From: CAZDCZ01 sp964504155
GTDB lineage: Bacteria; Bacteroidota; Bacteroidia; Bacteroidales; UBA12077
Reading direction: 5' to 3'
DNA length: 41,601 nucleotides
Assembly (NCBI GenBank): GCA_964504155.1
Contig: CAZDCZ010000017.1
Span: 1 to 41,601 of the forward strand
The notes under the pieces are model-generated. The model had not been told where the DNA came from, did no database searches, and saw only the letters and a list, made by a program, of their open reading frames with translations. Below, piece by piece: positions 35,834 to 41,601 of this stretch. The translations under genes were made by a program, and so were the position numbers. Position 1 is the stretch's first letter. Each line of letters begins with the position of its first letter.

Positions 35834-36982
35834 TTAGTAATTAAAAACCAGCATAATTTGAGCTCCATATCCACCAAAAATATTAGCATCTCCAACATTC
35901 TGATATATTTGAAAATTATCGGGATTCCAGAATCCCATCACATATATCATCCAATTATCGTAAGTCCACGAAAAATTAACAAATCGATAAATATCATTAT
36001 TAGTAAAATCGTAATAAACAATAGTTTGTATATTATTAAAAACATTTAAGGGATAGCTCAACGACACGGCACCAAACTCTATCCCATTACCTTTACTAAA
36101 AATACTGTTAGTTCTCCGATATGTAAAATATTCAGTAATCATGTTTAAGCCCTTACCCAAATTAAAGGTATAGTCGGCTCCAATATTTATCAAACGCTGA
36201 TAGTTTTTATCAGTAAAATCGAGATTCTGATGAATTAATACTGTTTCGAACCACAATCCAATTTCCAGATCGAATTTTCCGTCGAGAGCATATCTATCTT
36301 CCGAAAAACCTTTACAATTCGTTAATATAGCCACCGGTGTGCCTTTAAAAATCCCATTACGATGATGATAAGTTAATGCTAACTCTCCTGTTAAAACAGG
36401 ATATTGTATTCTTCCTCCTATTTCGGGGATCTTATTATCTGATTCAAACATTTCCCATCCTTTAGTATCTTTGTTTCCGTATAAAGTCCATAACCAGACA
36501 TTTGCATTATTTAAAAAATAATACTTGGCCAAGGCAGCATATACACCATCGGTTAACTGAAGAGGATCTCTTGCATCTATTCTTTCGAACCACATTAATG
36601 GGCGTAATAGTGATGCCGAACCAAAATTTATTTTTTGCAATCCTAAACGAAAATCAAACTGATTTCCCGATAATCCAAACTGCAAACGATAAGGCTTAAT
36701 TTTATAATCGGTATCGATATTATCGTTAGCATTTAACAAAGCACTTCCATATGCATTTGCCGATAAGTTTGTTTTAAATACTAAGTTGTTATTTATATTA
36801 TTTGAACTCGTAAAATCGGGAATATATCGCAGTCCTGTCTGAGCTTGAAAAGGATTATTAAAATTAAATATCGACCAAGTAGAAACTTGTCCGCTAAAAT
36901 CTATTTCCTGCCCATTTACAACATTTATACAAGCAAAAGAAAATAAGCATAATAGCAATATGTTTATTTTTAATTTATTCAT
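35834..36982 (-). CDS. outer-membrane beta-barrel protein of the transport module
   Basis: 382 aa from ATG 36982 (MNKLKINILLLCLFSFACIN, signal peptide ending near VNGQ). The frame also opens at 37003, but those seven residues precede the signal peptide. The mature part is a run of amphipathic strands (YKIKPYRLQFGLSG, FDFRLGLQKINFG, GRIQYPVLTGELALTYHHR, FGGYGAQIMLVFNY) with an aromatic C-terminus, as in porin-like barrels. I see no TonB box or plug. The start overlaps the TetR stop by 8 nt, so it is the second gene of the operon. It is probably the outer-membrane exit or receiver of the ABC/LolA-like system. Confidence 0.75.
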   Translation of the reverse strand: MNKLKINILLLCLFSFACINVVNGQEIDFSGQVSTWSIFNFNNPFQAQTGLRYIPDFTSSNNINNNLVFKTNLSANAYGSALLNANDNIDTDYKIKPYRLQFGLSGNQFDFRLGLQKINFGSASLLRPLMWFERIDARDPLQLTDGVYAALAKYYFLNNANVWLWTLYGNKDTKGWEMFESDNKIPEIGGRIQYPVLTGELALTYHHRNGIFKGTPVAILTNCKGFSEDRYALDGKFDLEIGLWFETVLIHQNLDFTDKNYQRLINIGADYTFNLGKGLNMITEYFTYRRTNSIFSKGNGIEFGAVSLSYPLNVFNNIQTIVYYDFTNNDIYRFVNFSWTYDNWMIYVMGFWNPDNFQIYQNVGDANIFGGYGAQIMLVFNY

Positions 36983-37562
36983 TATTTCTAGGTAAAATAC
37001 CATAAAAAAAGAAATTTGTTAATTCCATAATCATATCCTGCGGATTATCATATATTTTCCCCAATTGTTCATCTTTAACCATTTCTTGAAGATAATTTAA
37101 GAAAAACAGTATAAATTTAGGGTTAATGTCTTTTCTTATATCTCCTTTTTTTTGTGCTTCAAAATAATCGTTTAACACTAAGTTCATCGTTTCTTGTTTC
37201 TTTTGCTGAAATAATGTTAACATATCAGAATCGGCATAACGAATATAATCGTTAAGAAATTCATTGCTAATATTCTGTGTTGCTTCTAGCTTTAAATCAA
37301 TTGTTTTTTTTACCTTTTCAGGAAAAGGAATATCACTATCCATTATGTTGCGATATTTCTGCATAGTTTTATCAGTAATATTATTGATAAAAAATTCTAC
37401 CAGCTCCAATTTATTTTTAAAATGCTTATAAAAAGTCATCTTACTAACATTAGCATCTTTACATATCTCTTCAATGGTTATCCGTTTAAAACCATGTTTC
37501 CAAAAAAGCTCTTTTGCCACTATCAATATCTCTTTCAATTTTTGATCTTCTATACTTTCCAT
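36975..37562 (-). CDS. TetR/AcrR family transcriptional regulator
   Basis: 195 aa. The N-terminal HTH (about 8-55) has the classical ...ELFWKHGFKRITIEEICKDA and NVSKMTFYKHFKNKLELVEF helices. The C-terminal helical domain is variable and would bind the inducer. As first gene of the module it probably represses its own operon and is released by a transported compound or lipid signal. Translation is coupled to the barrel gene through an 8-nt overlap. Confidence 0.9.
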   Translation of the reverse strand: MESIEDQKLKEILIVAKELFWKHGFKRITIEEICKDANVSKMTFYKHFKNKLELVEFFINNITDKTMQKYRNIMDSDIPFPEKVKKTIDLKLEATQNISNEFLNDYIRYADSDMLTLFQQKKQETMNLVLNDYFEAQKKGDIRKDINPKFILFFLNYLQEMVKDEQLGKIYDNPQDMIMELTNFFFYGILPRNNE

Positions 37563-37596
37563 GTTTACATTTACGTTTTTTGTATTTCCTTACCTT

Positions 37597-37624
37597 TTTC
37601 GTACAATTTACGTAATTTCGTATA
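37597..37624. promoter_or_regulatory. possible TetR operator upstream of the transport operon
   Basis: Contains the palindrome TTACGTAA (37608-37615) flanked on each side by TTTCGTA. It lies 35-60 nt before the tetR ATG, the usual place for autoregulation. Based on symmetry only. Confidence 0.3.
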
Positions 37625-37704
37625 CTAATGTCAATTATTTTTTAATATTTTTGATAAAAACATTGCATAAAATTTTATAAGTCTTATTATTATTAAAAAT
37701 TAAA

Positions 37705-37862
37705 ATGATTGTCAGCTTTTTGACATACACATTGCTATCTGAACTGAAAATCAATTTTTTTACCCCGACCCTAAAGGGAGTAATTGATTTTCTTCACACC
37801 CTTTAGGGATGGGGCAATGAAGAAAATCAAGCGGCAAGTTCTGTCAAAAAGCGGATATACAA
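37705..37862. repeat. 158-bp palindromic repeat element, copy 2
   Basis: Inverted relative to copy 1 with about six differences in 158 nt; one terminal repeat is altered (AGCTTTTTGACA instead of CGCTTTTTGACA). It sits upstream of the tetR promoter region and directly before the truncated ORF at 37897. Confidence 0.9.
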
Positions 37863-37896
37863 AAAATTAAACTTTCAAACCAAGTCATATTTTTAT

Positions 37897-38046
37897 ATGA
37901 AAGCATCGGAAATAGTTAATAATATAAAAAACTTTTGCACCGAAAATGCAGATGAAAAAATTATAAAAAAATATTCGTATTACTTTAAAGGCGAATATAA
38001 TGTTGTAAATAGCAAATTTAAAATCATCAGTTTTTCGCAAAGGTAA
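37897..38046 (+). pseudogene. truncated ORF, possible N-terminal remnant of a DNA alkylation repair (AlkD-like) gene
   Basis: 49 codons: MKASEIVNNIKNFCTENADE followed by KIIKKYSYYFKGEYN, then an unrelated tail and stop. The opening resembles the first ~35 residues of Bacteroidota AlkD-type HEAT-like glycosylases (a helix, then 'KKYsrYFKegYd'). The rest of such a protein is absent. It lies between the 158-bp element and the hipBA island, as expected if an insertion or deletion removed the 3' part. The family call is from memory of the motif and is tentative. Confidence 0.4.
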
Positions 38047-38255
38047 ATCACCACTTTTTAATGCTTGTTTTCCGGTGTAAAATTCTTTGTAGAATGTAAC
38101 GAAACAAAGAATTTTACTAATTGCGTTTTCATCATCATCATTTTTTATTAAAAATATAAACAATTGTTGTTATAACACCAAATAGGAGGGATAAAAACAA
38201 TAGAGTATACATAATCGTTATTCACAAGCAAAAGAAAATAAAAATCATGAGTTTT
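38047..38255. other. non-coding junction between the truncated ORF and the hipBA operators
   Basis: About 210 nt. A minus-strand open frame of 92 codons (37885-38163) crosses it, but half of it is antisense to the truncated ORF and it resembles nothing I know. No repeat was seen. Confidence 0.4.
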
Positions 38256-38279
38256 TAACTTATGATATATTAATAGTTA
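38256..38279. promoter_or_regulatory. hipBA operator-like site O1
   Basis: 24-nt near-palindrome opening TAACT and closing ATAGTTA, identical to O3. First of four similar sites upstream of hipB. Confidence 0.6.
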
Positions 38280-38296
38280 TCGGCATCAACATAATA

Positions 38297-38320
38297 TAAC
38301 TATGAATATTTTAATAGTTA
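38297..38320. promoter_or_regulatory. hipBA operator-like site O2
   Basis: 24-nt site TAACTAT-N10-ATAGTTA with fully symmetric 7-nt arms, the most symmetric of the four; 41 nt start-to-start from O1. Confidence 0.62.
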
Positions 38321-38343
38321 AAATAAAAATGTTACATTTACAT

Positions 38344-38367
38344 TAACTTATGATATATTAATAGTTA
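38344..38367. promoter_or_regulatory. hipBA operator-like site O3
   Basis: Exact copy of O1, 47 nt start-to-start from O2. Confidence 0.6.
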
Positions 38368-38384
38368 ATATTAAAAAACGATAT

Positions 38385-38408
38385 TAACTATGCGTATTCT
38401 AACAATTA
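38385..38408. promoter_or_regulatory. hipBA operator-like site O4
   Basis: More diverged (TAACTATGCG...ACAATTA), 41 nt start-to-start from O3, ending 10 nt before the hipB start. Confidence 0.5.
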
Positions 38409-38418
38409 AAACGATAGA

Positions 38419-38739
38419 ATGATGGATAATTGGTTATTTTTAACAGAGCAAGAAATCTTAGAAGAAATGGGCAAAAGGCTCAAAAAAATAAGATTACAGC
38501 ATAATCTTACTCAAAAAGAAATGAGCGAGGAAGTTGGTTTAAGTGTTTCAACTATTAGTCTTATAGAACACGGAAAATCTACAACGGTTGAAAGTTTAAT
38601 AAGAATTTTAATGAGGTTAAATAGAATTAAAGATTTAGAATCTGTATTTAGAGTTGGGGAAAATTTAGAGTTGAAGTTAAAATTTGAGAAAGCAAAATTA
38701 AAGTCAGAAAGAAAACGAGCGTCTAAAAAAATAAAATAG
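38419..38739 (+). CDS. hipB: HipB-like XRE-family antitoxin and autorepressor
   Basis: 106 aa. HTH_XRE domain at about 18-72 (RLKKIRLQHNLTQKEMSEEV, then GLSVSTISLIEHGKSTTVES). The C-terminal tail is highly basic (EKAKLKSERKRASKKIK), unlike the short strand of E. coli HipB. It would bind the four 24-nt repeats upstream and also neutralise HipA. ATG at 38419 or the next codon 38422 are both possible. The toxin gene follows with a 2-nt gap, the usual tight antitoxin-first arrangement. Confidence 0.88.
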   Translation: MMDNWLFLTEQEILEEMGKRLKKIRLQHNLTQKEMSEEVGLSVSTISLIEHGKSTTVESLIRILMRLNRIKDLESVFRVGENLELKLKFEKAKLKSERKRASKKIK

Positions 38740-38741
38740 TT

Positions 38742-40028
38742 ATGATAGTACAAGTAAAACTGTATGACGAAGTATTAGGCACAATAGAGTGGAATGAAAA
38801 TAAAGGTAGCTCTACTTTTCAATATAGCAATGAAGCACTAAATAGAAAAATAGAACCTTCTCCTATAATAATGCCTACACAAGAAAGAATATTTGAGACA
38901 AATCGAGACCATATCAACTTTCATAATTTACCTTATTTATTATCGGATTCAATGCCAGATGATTTTGGCAATATAATGATGAAAGAATGGTTAAAGCAGA
39001 GAAAATTATCTATTGATAGTATAAACCCTGTTGACAGATTAACTTATATAGGCAGAAGAGGCATGGGAGCTTTAGAATATGAACCTGCTGATAGTAAAGA
39101 GAATAACAATTACAATGTAGATATTAGTGAATTATTAGAAGTTACAAAAAGAGTTTTAGAAGACAAAAAGAAAACTTCTTATAATGATATTAATAAAGAT
39201 AGTTTATCTGATATTTTAAGAATAGGAACTTCTGTCGGAGGAGCACGAGCAAAGGCTTTAATTGCTATTAAGTTCAATTCAAATAATAAAATTATAGAAA
39301 TTAAACCAGGGGATATTATTCAACCGGAAGATTATTCATATTGGCTTCTTAAAATAGATGGAGCTAATGAAAAAACTTTAGGAGAAGCTGAAGGACTTGG
39401 TAAAATCGAATATGTTTACTATTTATTAGCAAAAAAGGCTGGTATTGAAATGTCTGATAGCAGATTATTTGAAGAAAATAACAGGTTTCATTTTTTGACT
39501 AAACGTTTCGACAGAACAGACAAAGGAGATAAAATTCATATGCAAACCTTTGGGGCTTTAGCTGGGATTGACTATAAGATTCAAAAGGCAAGTAGTTATG
39601 AAACATTGTTTAGAGTTATGAAAAGGCTCAGGCTTCCATATTATCAATTTGAACAACAATACAGACGAACCTTATTTAATGTAATAGCTCGAAATCATGA
39701 CGACCATGTAAAAAACTTCTCTTTTCTAATGGATAAGGAAGGCAAGTGGAAAATATCTCCTGCTTACGATGTTAATTATTCATATAGTCCAGGTGGTACT
39801 TGGACAAATGTTCACCAATCATCTATAAATAGCAAATTTGATAATTTCACAAGAAATGATTTATTAAACTTGGGTAAAACATTTGGCATAAAAAAAGCCA
39901 ATCACATTTTAGATGAGATTTTAACAGCAGTAAATCAATGGTCTAAAATAGCTACAGAGATAGATATTCCAAAAAAAGAAATAGAAGCAAGGAATAAAGT
40001 TTTAAGAGTTAACAATTTCAATAAATAA
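38742..40028 (+). CDS. hipA: HipA-family Ser/Thr kinase toxin
   Basis: 428 aa. N-terminal HipA_N part with LPYLLSDSMPDDFG and the IGRRGMGALEYEP strand, followed by the phosphorylatable activation loop TSVGGARAKAL (around the P-loop Ser), the catalytic loop IARNHDDHVKNFSFLMD and the metal site ISPAYDVNYSY. All kinase residues appear intact, so it should be an active toxin of the kind that phosphorylates a tRNA synthetase (GltX in E. coli); the target here is unknown. Serine codons are mostly non-TCG, unlike the chromosomal neighbours. Confidence 0.92.
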   Translation: MIVQVKLYDEVLGTIEWNENKGSSTFQYSNEALNRKIEPSPIIMPTQERIFETNRDHINFHNLPYLLSDSMPDDFGNIMMKEWLKQRKLSIDSINPVDRLTYIGRRGMGALEYEPADSKENNNYNVDISELLEVTKRVLEDKKKTSYNDINKDSLSDILRIGTSVGGARAKALIAIKFNSNNKIIEIKPGDIIQPEDYSYWLLKIDGANEKTLGEAEGLGKIEYVYYLLAKKAGIEMSDSRLFEENNRFHFLTKRFDRTDKGDKIHMQTFGALAGIDYKIQKASSYETLFRVMKRLRLPYYQFEQQYRRTLFNVIARNHDDHVKNFSFLMDKEGKWKISPAYDVNYSYSPGGTWTNVHQSSINSKFDNFTRNDLLNLGKTFGIKKANHILDEILTAVNQWSKIATEIDIPKKEIEARNKVLRVNNFNK

Positions 40029-40370
40029 AGGACAGAAAATGATTAGAAGAATAATTGCCAGTGTCTAACAAAAAATATAGTGCATTTGGCAGAAAGCACT
40101 AAAAATGAAGAAAAAAGCAAAATTTAAACTTTTTTACGTAACGGAGTGGAGTAAAAATGTTTAAATGTGTGGTTGTATTTTTTTCAAATTGCACGGCAGT
40201 GCAAAAGAGCGCAAGCAAAAAAATGTTTTTCTGTCATTAAAAACTAAACCAATCAACTAAAATAAATTAGTTGTCAAACCGAGATTATTTTTCATTAATT
40301 ATTTCTTTGTCAAAATGAGATGAAGTAACATGAATTATTTTTTTTACGCATTATTTGTAACGTTCCACCC
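40029..40370. other. structured non-coding tail after hipA
   Basis: About 340 nt without an ORF. A 15-bp imperfect stem (TTTAAACTTTTTTAC, 40123-40137, with 40151-40165, one mismatch) is the likely hipBA transcript end. A second perfect hairpin TTGCAC-GGCA-GTGCAA lies at 40189-40204. Confidence 0.55.
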
Positions 40371-40374
40371 GCTC

Positions 40375-40395
40375 GCGCGGACTTGTAGTCCGGGC
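40375..40395. repeat. REP-like palindrome, Fic side, outer copy
   Basis: GCGCGGACTTGTAGTCCGGG...: 9-bp arms with one mismatch around TGT. It forms an inverted doublet with 40450-40472, like the pair at 25995 and 26180. Confidence 0.65.
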
Positions 40396-40449
40396 AACAA
40401 GCAAAATAGGAAAGGTTAGAAAAGAGTAAAAATGACAAAAAAATGAAAA

Positions 40450-40580
40450 GGCACGGATAACATATCCGCGCCAGCTAGGTTTCCGCCTTGTTTCATTGTC
40501 CACCATTGAACAACATTATTAAGATAAAACTTAGTCAGCGAACTACAAAACCCCGCATTGAATTTAAACGCGTGTTAGGC
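40450..40580 (-). repeat. 3' element of the Fic gene (copy B), ending in a REP-like palindrome
   Basis: Read on the minus strand it starts 10 nt after the Fic stop with GCCTAACACG, then ATGCGGGGTTTTGTAGTTCG (40558-40539), AATGAAACAAGGCGGAAACC, and the palindrome at 40472-40450 (GGCGCGGATATGTTATCCG...). The order, spacing and much of the sequence match copy A behind the SIR2-like gene. Confidence 0.7.
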
Positions 40581-40590
40581 TTTGTTCGTT

Positions 40591-41550
40591 TTATTTTATG
40601 AATTTATATCGTGTTGTATTTTTATCTCCAATTTTCTCCAACAATCCTTTTTCAATAGCAAATTTAAAATCCCTGCTTGCAGTTGCACCTGATATTTCTT
40701 TAAAGTATCTGAGATATTCCTTTCGGGAAAAGAAATTCTCTTTGATTATAGATTTATAGATTTTAATTCTATCCAAATTAGTCAATGCTATATTTTGCGT
40801 ATTCAATAAATCTTCTAATGATTCTTGTATTACTTCTAACATAAACTCAATGAATAATGTGGATTGACCTGTATTATCTGATTCCCCCAATGCTTCATAA
40901 TATTTGTCTTGTCGCTCCTTTATTATTGTCTCTATTGGTAAAAATTCAAAAACTGGATATTTATCTTTCAAAATTAAAGTTTGCCAAAGTCTCCCCATTC
41001 GTCCATTTCCATCAATAAAAGGGTGAATAAACTCTAATTCATAATGAAAAACACAACTCTTAATTAATATCAAGTCGTTATCCATTTTAAGATAATCGAA
41101 TAACTCAGTCATTAATGGCTTTAGCATATCTCCTTGTGGTGCAATATGTGCTATTTCTGAACCTTTAACAATTCCAACAGATTTACTTCTTAGTCTTCCT
41201 GCTGATTCAATGATTCCATCCATTAATATTGAATGAGCTTTACAAAAGGAATTATAACTATATGGATCTAATTTGTCAATGGAGTTATAAACAGCAATAG
41301 TATTTTTTACTTCTAATATATCTTTCTTTGATCCAAGAATTCGCTTATTTTCAATAATTGATGTTATTTGTTCAATTGATAATGTATTACCTTCTATTTC
41401 TAATGAAGAGTGAATTGTTTTAATACGATTTCTTTTTCTTAATTCTGTTGGTGGTTTATGTAAATGAGCTGAATTAACTTCTCCAATCTTTTCTGAAATT
41501 GATGCAATTAAGGAAAGTATTTTTTTTGTTATTTGATATGGTGGTTTCAT
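40591..41550 (-). CDS. Fic-domain AMP-transferase, class II (self-inhibited)
   Basis: 319 aa. The catalytic motif HPFIDGNGRMGRLW (about His176) is a complete HxFx(D/E)GNGRxxR motif, so transfer of AMP or another nucleotide moiety to a protein hydroxyl is expected. The N-terminal SLEIEGN (about 47-53) fits the inhibitory [S/T]xxxE[G/N] helix, placing it in class II with its own brake and explaining the absence of a separate antitoxin gene. The C-terminal ~70 residues look like a winged helix (KEISGATASRDFKFAIEKGL), which may bind DNA. It is the rightmost complete gene, next to hipBA in opposite orientation. Confidence 0.92.
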   Translation of the reverse strand: MKPPYQITKKILSLIASISEKIGEVNSAHLHKPPTELRKRNRIKTIHSSLEIEGNTLSIEQITSIIENKRILGSKKDILEVKNTIAVYNSIDKLDPYSYNSFCKAHSILMDGIIESAGRLRSKSVGIVKGSEIAHIAPQGDMLKPLMTELFDYLKMDNDLILIKSCVFHYELEFIHPFIDGNGRMGRLWQTLILKDKYPVFEFLPIETIIKERQDKYYEALGESDNTGQSTLFIEFMLEVIQESLEDLLNTQNIALTNLDRIKIYKSIIKENFFSRKEYLRYFKEISGATASRDFKFAIEKGLLEKIGDKNTTRYKFIK

Positions 41551-41560
41551 AATAATTAAT

Positions 41561-41584
41561 TGATAGTATCATTTGATAGTATCA
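41561..41584. promoter_or_regulatory. tandem palindromic operators upstream of the Fic gene
   Basis: TGATAGTATCA occurs twice (41561-41571 and 41574-41584), each a perfect 5-1-5 palindrome, 13 nt apart and 11-34 nt before the ATG. They adjoin and overlap the -7 box, a repressor-type position. Confidence 0.6.
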
Positions 41585-41590
41585 AAGATA
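41583..41590 (-). promoter_or_regulatory. -7 box (TATCTTTG) for the Fic gene
   Basis: Minus-strand TATCTTTG fits TAnnTTTG, 33 nt before ATG 41550. The -33 region would lie beyond the window. Confidence 0.48.
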
Positions 41591-41601
41591 TGATTTTATA
41601 T

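Noticed and set aside
37885..38163. 92-codon minus-strand ORF
   Set aside because: Half is antisense to the truncated plus-strand ORF and the rest matches no family I know.
38256..38408. Short CRISPR-like array
   Set aside because: Repeats are palindromic, imperfect, with short AT-rich spacers and no cas genes; operator sites in front of hipB fit better.
38419..41550. hipBA and Fic as one three-gene toxin system
   Set aside because: The Fic gene is on the opposite strand with its own promoter and brake motif, over 550 nt away.

Overview
The window is about 41.6 kb of very AT-rich DNA that looks like Bacteroidota (Bacteroidales/Marinilabiliales-like). The evidence is family content (DUF5916 barrel, GWxTD lipoprotein, M64 peptidase, tricorn-type S41 peptidase, TPR histidine kinases, SpoIIE phosphatase with a Bacteroidota-type N-terminus), the near absence of Shine-Dalgarno sequences, and -7 boxes of the form TAnnTTTG. 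It is a scaffold, probably from a draft or metagenome assembly: a 100-N gap at 8945-9044 has the same 55-bp sequence on both sides.

Layout. 1-8894 is mostly housekeeping: a KAS III fragment (-), an AGCS amino-acid:cation symporter (+), a membrane SpoIIE phosphatase and rlmD (-), an ABC-F translation factor and a GWxTD lipoprotein (+). 9045-18172 holds rlmB (+), two related orphan histidine kinases (-), a small knotted-fold secreted protein beside an MscS channel (-), an M64 peptidase (+), a divergent uracil-DNA glycosylase and two small unknown proteins (-). 18241-24489 carries an unusual 894-aa one-piece regulator (FG-GAP sensor, degenerate kinase, receiver, LuxR HTH) and a 1089-aa tricorn-type protease.

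24703-26262 is a foreign-looking cassette: a SIR2-like (probably anti-phage type) gene broken by a frameshift, bounded by 15-bp inverted repeats and followed by a structured non-coding element. 26378-31462 returns to chromosomal genes: DUF5916 barrel, membrane-bound class III cyclase, MFS carrier, and a free-standing archaeal-type ThrRS editing domain. 31561-37562 is an envelope transport module on the minus strand (TetR, outer-membrane barrel, ABC ATPase, two FtsX-type permeases, LolA-like protein). Two nearly identical 158-bp elements in inverted orientation sit at its edges. 37863-41601 is a second accessory island: a truncated putative alkylation-repair ORF, a hipBA toxin-antitoxin pair with four upstream operator-like repeats, and a self-inhibited Fic enzyme.

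The strongest non-obvious signal is a homologous ~125-bp element that starts about 10 nt after the stop codons of both the SIR2-like gene (+ strand) and the Fic gene (- strand). In both cases it ends in a doublet of REP-like palindromes. This suggests that both defence or toxin genes arrived as units of the same kind of gene cassette. No tRNA, rRNA or CRISPR array was seen.
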